A stretch of 29,397 nt of DNA. Source: CAYXDO01 sp964463485. GTDB lineage: Bacteria; Myxococcota; Kuafuiibacteriia; Kuafuiibacteriales; Kuafuiibacteriaceae. The notes under the pieces were generated by a model. It worked only from the letters and a program-made list of their open reading frames with translations. It was not told the origin of the DNA and did no database searches. Made by a program: the position numbers and the translations under genes. This document shows, piece after piece, positions 17,196 through 24,960 of the stretch; within the stretch, counting starts at the first letter, position 1; every line of letters starts with the position of its first letter. The stretch lies in the NCBI GenBank assembly GCA_964463485.1, contig CAYXDO010000148.1:1-29397 (forward strand), in the 5' to 3' direction.

Positions 17196-18325
17196 GGCGT
17201 GTTGTTCCGCGCGACTTTTCGCGTCTCGTCGAAGGCGTCTCGTACGATGACATTCTCGGTCACCGGGACACTCACGAGCTCCTTGCCGAACTCGTCGAAT
17301 CCTTGGGCCTTGCCGCCGTCCACCTTGAAGCCGTGCATGATTCGATCGGTGCTGCCCATGAGTACGAGCAGTCCCTGAGCCACCGGGTCGCTCGTCAGCT
17401 TCCGATAGCGATCCATCGCTCCGTCGACCTGCGGACCGAACATTTGTCGCAAGTAGGCGCGATCGGCGTGGATCGGCGGGATGTAGTAGATGTTCGGCTC
17501 GAGGCCGAGCTGTGGATAGTACGGGAGCGCGATCTGCTTCTCGTGGACGAGATAGTCGATCGGGTTGTCCTTTCTCGCTTTCCACGGAGGGTTGATGAAT
17601 CCCATCACGCGGATCTTGCCGATGCAATTCACGACACACTGGGGCTGGATGCTTTGCTCGACGGCCGGATAACAACCCACGCACTTCTCGCTGGTGCGTG
17701 TGATCGGGTTGTACATCGACTTCTTGTACGGGCACGCGCGGACGCACTCTCCGTATCCCTTGCAGCGGGACTGATCGATGAGCACGATGCCGTCCTCTTC
17801 CCGCTTGTAGATCGCCTTGCGGGGGCAGGCCGCGAGACAGGCCGGATACGTGCAATGCGCGCACGTTCGGGGGAGATAGAAGAACCACTGGTCGTGCGGG
17901 AGCTGGTCGATGTACTCACCCTGGGCGTTGAGTTGACCCGCGCAGTCGTCCTCGCCGACGTTCGGATACATCCAGTCTTCGTCGGTAGGCGCGAAGTGAA
18001 CCACACGCTCCGAAGCCGGAGCCGCTTCGAAGATGGTCTTTCCGGAGTAAGTTCCGTTCTTGGCCCAGTCTTGTCGACCCAGTTTTTCGAGTACGTTGAG
18101 ATCCCACGCCATCGGGTAGGCGCCGTAGGGCTTGGTCTCGACGTTGTTCCAGAACATGTACTCCTGACCCTTGCCCGAGGTCCAGGTCGTCTTGCACGCG
18201 AGCGTACAGGTCTGGCACGCGATGCATTTATTGAGGTCGAAGACGATCGCCCACTGCCGTTTCGGTCGATGTTCCTCGTAGGGATAGGCCATGTCGCGCT
18301 TGATTTGCCAATTTTTGACACTCAT
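17192..18325 (-). CDS. nxrB: Fe-S beta subunit, nitrite oxidoreductase NxrB-like
   Basis: Electron-transfer subunit of 377 residues with four Fe-S cluster motifs: Cys34/37/40/44; Cys155/158/163/167; Cys188/194/198 with Tyr191 where a further Cys would sit, so probably a [3Fe-4S] cluster; and Cys215/218/230/234. The N-terminus (NWQIKRDMAYPYEE.RPK.Q, NKCIACQTCT.ACK.TWTSGKGQE, WNNVETKPYG.YP) and the stretch LPHDQWFFYLPRTCAHCTYPACLAACPRKAIYKREEDGI are what I know from periplasmic nitrite oxidoreductases of Nitrospira, Nitrospina and anammox bacteria, more than from NarH. It has no signal peptide, so it is expected to be carried out by the Tat signal of alpha. It starts 8 bp after the alpha stop with GAGGTG in front. 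The NXR direction (nitrite oxidation rather than nitrate reduction) is not proven by sequence. Confidence 0.88.
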   Translation of the reverse strand: MSVKNWQIKRDMAYPYEEHRPKRQWAIVFDLNKCIACQTCTLACKTTWTSGKGQEYMFWNNVETKPYGAYPMAWDLNVLEKLGRQDWAKNGTYSGKTIFEAAPASERVVHFAPTDEDWMYPNVGEDDCAGQLNAQGEYIDQLPHDQWFFYLPRTCAHCTYPACLAACPRKAIYKREEDGIVLIDQSRCKGYGECVRACPYKKSMYNPITRTSEKCVGCYPAVEQSIQPQCVVNCIGKIRVMGFINPPWKARKDNPIDYLVHEKQIALPYYPQLGLEPNIYYIPPIHADRAYLRQMFGPQVDGAMDRYRKLTSDPVAQGLLVLMGSTDRIMHGFKVDGGKAQGFDEFGKELVSVPVTENVIVRDAFDETRKVARNNTP

Positions 18326-18333
18326 GAGTCACC

Positions 18334-21300
18334 TCAGGTCTTCACGAAGCCGCCAGCGAGGTAGATCTTCATCGTCTCGCGCTCGTTCTTGGGTCTCAGG
18401 CCCAGGGCGACCGGCCTCCACCGGCCCGTACCCTTCATCGAGGCGGGCTCGGCCTTGGAGATTTTGACGAAGCTCTCGCGGGGAGCGCCCACCGGGCAGT
18501 GAATGTCGGGCTCGAAGCCTTTCGAGACGAGCTGACCGAACATGCCTTTGTGAACGAGCGAGTCCGTCATGAGTGTGGGTTTCAGCCAGGCGCGGGTGGC
18601 GCTTTGGTGACTGCCGTAGCGGTACATGGCTTGGTAGTTGGTCTCCGGATTCTTGGCGAGCCCGTCGGTGCGGGTCTCGTGTCCGAGGACGCTGCCGAAC
18701 GTGGCGCCATACATGTTGTGCCAAGTCCGCGCGATCCCCTTCGGCGTGCCCGGGTAGTATCGGGCCCGGAGCAGGAGGCGGGACACCTTCATTTCCGGGC
18801 TGCCCTCCTTCCACCCGCGATACGGGCGATCTTCGGGGTCCGCGTCGATCCAGACGTACTCACCGTCGTCGATCCCCATCGCTTGGGCGTCGTCGGGGTT
18901 GATGTCGACGTAGCCTTCGGTGACGCTCGGGAGCCGTCGGTCGTGCCGGTACACGTCACCGAAGGGGCCGAACAACACACCGGTGAAGTCGGTGTCCACC
19001 GGCGTCGTGTGGGCGCCGTGGCGGTATTTGGGGGTGTGGTAGACGTGGGTTCCGAAGCCCTTCGCCTTGAGCGGGTGCACCGACGCCAGCAATTCGGCCG
19101 GAGTCATGAGGACGTGACGAACCTGCCGAACCTCGGTGGAGAGATTGTCGCGGGCCAACCCATAAGTCTCCGGCCCGGCAGGGCGAATCGCGACGTGAGG
19201 CTTCGCGAGGATCACATTGGGCTCGTAGTGCGTCGAGTCGATGGGTTCCCGGTGGACGACGAGGTTCTCGCCGTTCTCGATGAACTCGGGCTCCGGTCGG
19301 TAAAATTCGAGCCGACCTGACTTCGTGTACCAAGGGATCTCTCCCTTGGCCTGCTCGAAGGAGGATGCTCGGGGGTAGGTTCTCGTGTTCAGGAGCGCAG
19401 GGACGCCGTTCGCGGCCTTCTTGTGGAGCTCCTCGATTTTGTATCCGACCAGCGTGGGGGAGGCGTCGGCGATCCGCTGGAGGTACGCTTCGACCTTGTC
19501 CTCATCGACGAACTTCCACATGTCCGCGAGCCGCGGCTCCTTGACCAGCTTCGCCAGCGACTTCGCCACGCCGGCGATGATTTCGATGTCGGACTTCGTG
19601 TCGAAGATCCGCGGCAGCGGCGTCTTCGGATACAGCTGCAGGAACGGGTTCGTCGGCGACCCGGTCATGTCCGTGTGCTTGAACTCGGCCCACGAGTCGC
19701 AGCCGAAGATCAGATCGGAATATTCGCAGGAGCCGGTCCACCACCAATCCGCGTAGGAGATGAATTCGATCTTTGGAAGGGTGTTGTGGACGACGTCGAA
19801 GTGCCACTTGACGTTTCCGATCACCGAGTTCGAGTTGTTGCTCCACATCGCCTTGGTCGGCGACGGGATGTGACTTTTGCCGGTGAACAACTTGTTGCCG
19901 ACCCGGAGCGGGCGGTCACCATAGTTGTAGTAGTGCAGGGAGTCGTAGTGCAGGATCTTCTTGATCTGCACTTTGGCGGTGGGGTCGAGCTGAACGTTGA
20001 AGGGGTCCTCGAGCACGAAGGTCGGCAGACCCGCGAAGAGCGCCCCGCGGTAGTTGCCGGCGTAGCTCCCGACGTTGCCTCCCAGGAAGCCGACGTTTCG
20101 CGTCAGCGCGGCGACGAGGAAGATCGCTCTATCCTTGAGGTCCGCGTTGTAGAATTGATTCGGCCCCATGCCGTTGGCAAACAGAGTCTTCTCGGGGTTC
20201 TTGGCGATCTCCGTGGCGAGACCGACCACCGCCTTCTTCGGCGCTCCGGTGAGTGCCTCGACCTGCTCCGGCTGGAGGTTGGCGTCTAGGTACTCCTTCA
20301 TGAGATCGGCGACCGTGCGAACCTCGACCTCCTTGCCATCGATCGTTTTGAGCTTCGCCTTGGCGAAGAGCTGCGGGGAGATGCTCTTGGCCTTCTCGCC
20401 CCACTCGTCGCGGGTGACCGCCACCGGCTTTTTGGCCTTGTCGAAGACGACGAACGGGAGGAACTCACCCGCCATCGCCTCGTTGACGAGCTGGCCTCGC
20501 TGAGCGTTTGCGGGCGTCGGCTTCTCGCCCTTTTTGACCTGAGCCAAATTGGCGGGTGGTTGGGTCTTGTAGCCCGGAATGACTTCCTCGGGCCGGAGCG
20601 GCTGCAGCGTGTCGAGCCGGATCAGGAACGGCAGGTCCGTGTTTCGAGCGACCCACGACTCATCGTAGAGCTTCTTCGAGAGAATGACCTGCGCGAGGCC
20701 GAGGGCGAACGCAGGGTCGGTCCCCGGTCGAATGACGATGACGTCGTCCGACTTGGAGGCGGTCGCGCTGTATTCGACCGTGATGGACACGACCTTGGTG
20801 CCCTTGAGCCGGGCTTCGGTGAGCCAGTGGGAGTCGGGCATTTTGGTGGTGATCCAATTCATGCCCCAGGCGAGGCAGAGCTTGGACTGCTCGACCGCGA
20901 ACAGATCGAAGTCGTTGGTCTGAGCGCCGGTGACCATGGGGTGTCCGGGCGGCAGGTCGGTGTGCCATGAGTAGCTGTCCCAGCCGCGAGCCGAGTGCGC
21001 CTTCTCCGGCGGGACGTTTCGGACCTTGGCGTCCATGAGGGCGAGGGAGTTGGCGAAGCGGTAGAGGCCGAAGATGCGTGTGGCGCCGAGGAACGCCATG
21101 CCGCCGCGGCACTTGATGGTCTGCGCTCCCGACTCTTCGATGGCTTCCACCATCGCCGGGTCGTATCCTTGGGCGCGGAGCATCTCGGTGCCCTTCGGGC
21201 CCGAGTACGTCCTGGCGATGTTTTCGAGCGCCTTGGCCGCCATGTCGTAGGCCTCGGGCCAGGACGCACGGAGCCACTTGTCCTTGCCGCGCTGGAAGTA

Positions 21301-21813
21301 CTTCGGATCGGGGCGTCCGTCGGCGCCCCGCGGGAAGCCGGCATCGACCCACTCCTTCCAACCCCTGCGGACCATCGGAGACTTGACTCGCCGGTCTCCG
21401 TAGATGCGGCGGACGAGCGCCAGACCCTTCTGACACAGGCGCGGGTCCCAGCGGTGGGAGGCTCGATTTCCGTACAGGTCTTCGGCTTGACCGTATCCGT
21501 AAGTCGGTCCGATGCGAGCCACGACTCCGTTCTTCACGTGAGCTCGGAGCAGGCAGTTGTGAGTGTCGTTGGGCGCGCACAGAAACACGAAGGAGGAGTC
21601 CGCCCGGAAGATGTCGCGGTACGCCTTCTCCCAGTCCCGGCTCGGGTAGCTCGCGAGCGGGTTGTCGACGTGTAGCGGTTTCAGGAACCGGAGCGGCGCA
21701 GCCGACGCCGCCTGCGCGGACACGAGGACACCTCCGCCGATGAGTCCCTTGAGCAGCCCGCGCCGGGAGAGTTGGGGTGGGGGTTGCTTTTTCGAGTTAC
21801 CGTCATCGTTCAT
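18334..21813 (-). CDS. nxrA: Molybdopterin alpha subunit, nitrite oxidoreductase NxrA-like
   Basis: Catalytic subunit of 1159 residues of the type II DMSO-reductase family, with Mo-bis-MGD cofactor and periplasmic location. A Tat signal opens it: SRRGLLKG at residues 16-23, then a hydrophobic stretch to ASAA. The first Fe-S cluster motif is C79-x3-D83-x3-C87-x39-C127, with Asp instead of the middle Cys. The region after it (NDTHNC, GPTYGYGQAEDLYGN.ASHRWDPR.CQKG, YGDRRVKSPMVR) is typical of the NXR/Ebd/Pcr branch. Asp286 in YSWHTDLPPGHP matches the Mo-ligand Asp of this family, and GAQTND follows. The C-terminus has LAKNPETNYQAMYRYGSHQSATRAWLKPTLMTDS and GAPRESFVKI, which I associate with NxrA. 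AAAAAAGGAGC precedes the ATG. Nitrite oxidation, nitrate reduction or another oxyanion reaction are all possible; NXR-type is my best guess. Confidence 0.85.
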   Translation of the reverse strand: MNDDGNSKKQPPPQLSRRGLLKGLIGGGVLVSAQAASAAPLRFLKPLHVDNPLASYPSRDWEKAYRDIFRADSSFVFLCAPNDTHNCLLRAHVKNGVVARIGPTYGYGQAEDLYGNRASHRWDPRLCQKGLALVRRIYGDRRVKSPMVRRGWKEWVDAGFPRGADGRPDPKYFQRGKDKWLRASWPEAYDMAAKALENIARTYSGPKGTEMLRAQGYDPAMVEAIEESGAQTIKCRGGMAFLGATRIFGLYRFANSLALMDAKVRNVPPEKAHSARGWDSYSWHTDLPPGHPMVTGAQTNDFDLFAVEQSKLCLAWGMNWITTKMPDSHWLTEARLKGTKVVSITVEYSATASKSDDVIVIRPGTDPAFALGLAQVILSKKLYDESWVARNTDLPFLIRLDTLQPLRPEEVIPGYKTQPPANLAQVKKGEKPTPANAQRGQLVNEAMAGEFLPFVVFDKAKKPVAVTRDEWGEKAKSISPQLFAKAKLKTIDGKEVEVRTVADLMKEYLDANLQPEQVEALTGAPKKAVVGLATEIAKNPEKTLFANGMGPNQFYNADLKDRAIFLVAALTRNVGFLGGNVGSYAGNYRGALFAGLPTFVLEDPFNVQLDPTAKVQIKKILHYDSLHYYNYGDRPLRVGNKLFTGKSHIPSPTKAMWSNNSNSVIGNVKWHFDVVHNTLPKIEFISYADWWWTGSCEYSDLIFGCDSWAEFKHTDMTGSPTNPFLQLYPKTPLPRIFDTKSDIEIIAGVAKSLAKLVKEPRLADMWKFVDEDKVEAYLQRIADASPTLVGYKIEELHKKAANGVPALLNTRTYPRASSFEQAKGEIPWYTKSGRLEFYRPEPEFIENGENLVVHREPIDSTHYEPNVILAKPHVAIRPAGPETYGLARDNLSTEVRQVRHVLMTPAELLASVHPLKAKGFGTHVYHTPKYRHGAHTTPVDTDFTGVLFGPFGDVYRHDRRLPSVTEGYVDINPDDAQAMGIDDGEYVWIDADPEDRPYRGWKEGSPEMKVSRLLLRARYYPGTPKGIARTWHNMYGATFGSVLGHETRTDGLAKNPETNYQAMYRYGSHQSATRAWLKPTLMTDSLVHKGMFGQLVSKGFEPDIHCPVGAPRESFVKISKAEPASMKGTGRWRPVALGLRPKNERETMKIYLAGGFVKT

Positions 21814-21847
21814 GTGGAGCTCCTTTTTTCGAGTCGATTCACTGAAT

Positions 21848-22597
21848 TCATGCGTCGAGCACCGCGCGGGGCACGACTTCCACGAGAGGGAGTCCTGGAA
21901 ATCGTCGGCCCACGGCGCGCTCGAACATGGAGCGCACGCTCGGGCCGCCTGGATTTTCAGGGAGTGTGTAATGAAGCTTGCCCTCGGCGACGCCGAGGTA
22001 CTCGGGCGACCGGCCTCCAGCCTTCCCCACGAGCGTCGCGACCGCGGTGAGTCCGTCGTTCATTTCGCGAGGGATCGGCAGATATCGCGCCTTCAGATCG
22101 GCGGCGTCGTGGAGAACGTCGATGCACGCGGAGCCTCCGATCCCTGCGCTGGAGACGCGCGAGAGAGCCTGAGTGGCCGACAGCCCGGAAACGAGCCCCA
22201 TGCTGGCCTCGCGAAAGTACGAGCAGACCGCGGAGTCTCGGTTCTGACAGGGGCGTCGCTCCAGCACCCAGTCTGACTCGGTCGGCCTGAACTCATTCGC
22301 GAGGCACTCGACCCGAAGGCGAGGAAGGAGCTCGTGGACGCCGAGCAGCTCCTGTGTCCCGGACCCGGAATGAGTTTTTGGACGGTCGTGCGTCTGCCGA
22401 AACCCGCGGCCGAGCAGAACGCCGTGGTCGAATACACGTCGGAAGAGAGCGGGCAAACTCACCTCGGTCGCAGCACGCACGCGAGTGATTTCTTCGTCCT
22501 CAGTCACTGGGACCGGCGCGCCGAGCTCGATCTCTACGGCTCTGCACCTTGCTCTGAGCCAGCGACGAGCCAAGTCAGCGACCGCGTCCGGTTCCAC
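21848..22597 (-). CDS. Small protein leading the molybdoenzyme operon
   Basis: This 249-residue protein is encoded 34 bp before the alpha subunit on the same strand. It has no signal peptide or membrane segment, so it is probably cytoplasmic. The middle part, ERRPCQNRDSAVCSYFREASMGLVSGLSATQALSRV followed by GGSACIDVLH, has three cysteines spaced as in V4R/MetOD1-type ligand-binding domains; this likeness is weak and from memory. The C-terminus (LGVAEGKLHYTLPENPGG, then RAVGRRFPGLPLVEVVP) is unfamiliar. It may be a sensor, an assembly factor or a metal/cofactor-binding helper for the complex. The GTG at 22597 gives the longest frame but has no ribosome-binding site and lies only about two bases after the start predicted for the sigma-54 promoter. 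A leaderless mRNA or a later start (GTG codons 31, 38 or 44) is possible. Confidence 0.7.
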   Translation of the reverse strand: MEPDAVADLARRWLRARCRAVEIELGAPVPVTEDEEITRVRAATEVSLPALFRRVFDHGVLLGRGFRQTHDRPKTHSGSGTQELLGVHELLPRLRVECLANEFRPTESDWVLERRPCQNRDSAVCSYFREASMGLVSGLSATQALSRVSSAGIGGSACIDVLHDAADLKARYLPIPREMNDGLTAVATLVGKAGGRSPEYLGVAEGKLHYTLPENPGGPSVRSMFERAVGRRFPGLPLVEVVPRAVLDA

Positions 22598-22609
22598 GCC
22601 GGCTTGCCT

Positions 22610-22626
22610 AGCAAGCGCCCGGCCAA
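22610..22626 (-). promoter_or_regulatory. Sigma-54 promoter for the molybdoenzyme operon
   Basis: The minus strand reads TTGGCCGGGCGCTTGCT. It has the essential GG, ten bases, then GC, with a full TTGC -12 box, and fits 15 of 17 positions of the consensus YTGGCACGRNNNTTGCW. Transcription would start at about 22599 and run into the operon. A sigma-54 activator gene is only 1.3 kb away, which supports the site. No other match of this quality was found by eye near the neighbouring starts. Confidence 0.6.
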
Positions 22627-22700
22627 CGGCTGATCGCTACCTGCGACTGCGCGGAATTGGACGCCCCCGCTTCGGCACGACATCTGAAAGCAAACACCCC

Positions 22701-23606
22701 ATGCTTACGAACATCGTTCTCGCACTGACAGTCCTTACCCAAACTGATAACTCTGCGCCGCCAATCGCAAACTCTGCGCCGCCGAAGCCCCCGCCATACT
22801 CGCTCCCGTTCGGCCTGCGGCCGGTTGTCGCGGTCAACGTGGTTCGACTGGACACGGTGGTCGCGATCGCCAAGCCCACCACTACGATCCCCGTGCTCGC
22901 GCTCTTCAGCTACAAGCTCAGCGATCAACTCGCGGCCTTGATCCGCTTGGGCGTCGTGCAGAACTCCCCAGAGGGTGCCGACGGCGCCATGGGATTGACC
23001 AACGCGGCGGTCGCCGGATCTTACTCGCTCAAGCTCGGGGACTACCGTCTCAACTTGTTCACCGGCGTTACGATCCCGGTGGGGTCGGGCGGCGGAGACT
23101 CACCCACGGCTGCGACCCGAGCTGCGGTGCTCGCAGGGATCCCGGCTCGGTCGGCGATGGATAACGCCATGTTCGGGATGAACTACTTGACGATCTTCCC
23201 CGGCGTGGGCTTGGCGTGGGTGAGCTCGGGTCTCACCGTTCAAGCCGAGCTGACGACGCTGTTCCTCATTCGCGCGCGGGGAGATGCCGTCGACAAAGAC
23301 TCGTTTCGGTTCAACCTCACGTCCGGCCTTCACGTGGGCTATTTCGTGGCGTCGGCGCTATCGGTCGGCGCGGAGCTCCGATATCAACGGTGGCTCGTCA
23401 ACGACACGGTGACCAAGGTCGACGACAACCCCGCGGTGGACAACCTCACAGTTGCTTTTGGGCCCAGAGTCCACGTCGATTTGGGGGACGGGATGTGGCT
23501 GCGCCCGGGCCTATCGTTCGCTGTGGGCCTCGACGACCCGATGGGCCTTGGCGACACCGGGGCGGAGTACAAGCTGTTGCAGGTCGACCTTCCCTTCGTC
23601 TTCTGA
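22701..23606 (+). CDS. Probable outer-membrane beta-barrel protein
   Basis: The 301-residue protein has a short hydrophobic N-terminus (MLTNIVLALTVLTQT) that can serve as a signal peptide, then a Pro-rich linker with NSAPP twice. The remainder is a series of amphipathic, glycine- and tyrosine-rich strands (for example AGSYSLKLGDYRLNLFTGVTIPVG, LHVGYFVASALSVGAELRYQRWLV). It ends in VDLPFVF; the terminal Phe is the usual outer-membrane assembly signal. The frame is open upstream to 22485, but that part overlaps the operon-leader gene and lacks a signal sequence, so ATG 22701 is preferred. It is divergent from the molybdoenzyme operon, with 103 bp between starts, and 302 bp before the sigma-54 activator. 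A channel for the substrate of the enzyme is a reasonable but unproven idea. Confidence 0.75.
   Translation: MLTNIVLALTVLTQTDNSAPPIANSAPPKPPPYSLPFGLRPVVAVNVVRLDTVVAIAKPTTTIPVLALFSYKLSDQLAALIRLGVVQNSPEGADGAMGLTNAAVAGSYSLKLGDYRLNLFTGVTIPVGSGGGDSPTAATRAAVLAGIPARSAMDNAMFGMNYLTIFPGVGLAWVSSGLTVQAELTTLFLIRARGDAVDKDSFRFNLTSGLHVGYFVASALSVGAELRYQRWLVNDTVTKVDDNPAVDNLTVAFGPRVHVDLGDGMWLRPGLSFAVGLDDPMGLGDTGAEYKLLQVDLPFVF
22749..22783. repeat. Two 14-bp direct repeats 21 bp apart
   Basis: AACTCTGCGCCGCC occurs at 22749-22762 and 22770-22783. The 21-bp period is both seven codons (NSAPP repeated in the barrel protein) and two turns of the helix. It lies 150-185 bp upstream of the start predicted for the sigma-54 promoter, where enhancer sites for an activator usually are. 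A peptide repeat is the simpler reading. Confidence 0.5.
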
Positions 23607-23908
23607 GCGCCCTCCGAACTTACAAAACAGAGTTACAGAACGGAACGACTGGAACGCATGAATCGCGTCGTCTCCGTACTCGCTCGGCCCGATTCGCAAA
23701 ACCTTCGCGATGGAACGCGCCGCACGTGAAACGAAGGACCAGAATCGATCGGGAGCGCCGAGCGCACCCGGGAAAACGTCGCTCGGCGGCGACGAGCGCC
23801 AGGTCGAGCGCGGTCCCGACAGAGCGGGAGAATGACTCTCCGCCAGGGCGCGGCGAATTGTCTCATCGAGTTGAGTTTTGCGCAGAGCCATGTTCCAGTT
23901 TGGAGCGC
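23607..23908. other. Intergenic region before the sigma-54 activator gene
   Basis: These 302 bp have no convincing gene. They contain a short hairpin, CGTCGC/GCGACG around TCGGCG (23777-23794), without a T-run, and two similar short blocks (TTACAAAACAGA and TTACAGAACGG, about 23619-23642). No clear promoter could be picked by eye. Frames that run through it are extensions of flanking frames. Confidence 0.4.
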
Positions 23909-24946
23909 ATGGAACAACAACGTACGGAGGACTCTCGCTCGAAGGAAGACTGTGCGTGCGGCGTCTGCGGCCTCGTCCCCCTTGCGCCAAAGTTCCGGCG
24001 TTCACATCGAGTGATCGCCGAGAGTCTCGCGATGCAGGACCTGCTGAAGCGGGCTGCCCAGTTCGCGCACAGCGACGCGCCCGTCGCGGTCTTCGGAGAG
24101 ACGGGAACGGGCAAGGAGGTGGTGGCGCGCGTCCTTCACGGCAACAGCACGCGCTCGACCAAGCCCTTCGTCGCGGTCAACGTGGCCGCGCTCCCGGCCG
24201 ACTTACTCGAGAGCGAGCTATTTGGTCATTCGAAGGGTGCATTCACCGGCGCCGGTAACGCGCGCCGTGGTCTGTTCGAGGAGGCCGACGGGGGTACTCT
24301 TTTCCTCGACGAAATTGGTGAGATGCCGCTCCCACTGCAGGCCAAGCTCCTTCGTGCCCTCCAGGACGGTGAGGTGCGGAGAGTCGGTGAAAGTCAACCA
24401 TTCGCGGTCGATCTTCGAATCATCTGCGCTACCCACTGCCCACTGGAGGTTCGAGTCGAGGCCGGTCTGTTTCGCGAAGATCTCTATTTTCGCCTGAAAG
24501 TGCTCACGCTGAGCGTCCCGCCCTTGCGTGAGCGCGCCGACGATATTCTTCCGCTCGCGAGCGAGTTTCTCGCGGAAGAGCGGACGCTGGCCAAGCGATT
24601 TTCCGAACAGGCCCAGCGGAGGCTCTTGATTCACCCCTGGCCAGGCAACGTCCGGGAGCTTCAGAACGCGGTGAAGCACGGCGCGGCCTTGGCGCGAGGA
24701 CCCGAAGTCCAGGACTCCGATCTGCCCGACGAGGTCATGAGACCAGTGTCGTCCGGAATTCGACGCAGGCCCGTCGAGGCAAGGAGCGAAGCCAAACTCG
24801 AGAAGGACCTCCGGACCTTGGCTGAAGTCGAGCAGGAGCACATCTTGCGCGTGCTCGAGGCGTGTCACGGGTCTCAGTCCGACGCCGCGCGGGTGCTCGG
24901 AATCGCTCGGAACACACTCTGGAGAAAACTCCGCGGATTTTCCTGA
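23909..24946 (+). CDS. Sigma-54-dependent transcription activator
   Basis: Enhancer-binding protein of 345 residues that uses ATP to open sigma-54 RNA polymerase complexes. The AAA+ domain has Walker A GETGTGKE (63-70), the sigma-54-contacting loop GAFTGA (110-115), Walker B GTLFLDE (129-135), the arginine region LFREDLYFRL and HPWPGNVRELQNAV. The C-terminus is a Fis-type helix-turn-helix (SQSDAARVLGIARNTLWRKLRGF). There is no receiver, GAF or PAS domain. Instead only about 35 residues precede the AAA+ domain, with CACGVCG (Cys15, Cys17, Cys20), which could bind a metal or Fe-S cluster or sense redox state. GGAG lies 4 bases before the ATG. The long frame upstream to 23216 is a shadow of the barrel gene. 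The nearby sigma-54 promoter makes the molybdoenzyme operon its likely target. Confidence 0.92.
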   Translation: MEQQRTEDSRSKEDCACGVCGLVPLAPKFRRSHRVIAESLAMQDLLKRAAQFAHSDAPVAVFGETGTGKEVVARVLHGNSTRSTKPFVAVNVAALPADLLESELFGHSKGAFTGAGNARRGLFEEADGGTLFLDEIGEMPLPLQAKLLRALQDGEVRRVGESQPFAVDLRIICATHCPLEVRVEAGLFREDLYFRLKVLTLSVPPLRERADDILPLASEFLAEERTLAKRFSEQAQRRLLIHPWPGNVRELQNAVKHGAALARGPEVQDSDLPDEVMRPVSSGIRRRPVEARSEAKLEKDLRTLAEVEQEHILRVLEACHGSQSDAARVLGIARNTLWRKLRGFS

Positions 24947-24960
24947 TTCTGCGAAACAGG

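Noticed and set aside
17196..17888. N-terminal extension of the gamma-subunit frame
   Set aside because: It runs through the beta gene in another frame, is Arg/His-rich, and would bury the clear signal peptide that starts at 17195.
22627..22700. Second sigma-54 promoter facing the barrel gene
   Set aside because: GG and GC pairs are present, but never at the required ten-base spacing.
23216..23908. N-terminal extension of the sigma-54 activator frame
   Set aside because: It overlaps the barrel protein gene in another frame and intergenic DNA, and has no sensor-domain motif. ATG 23909 has a ribosome-binding site.
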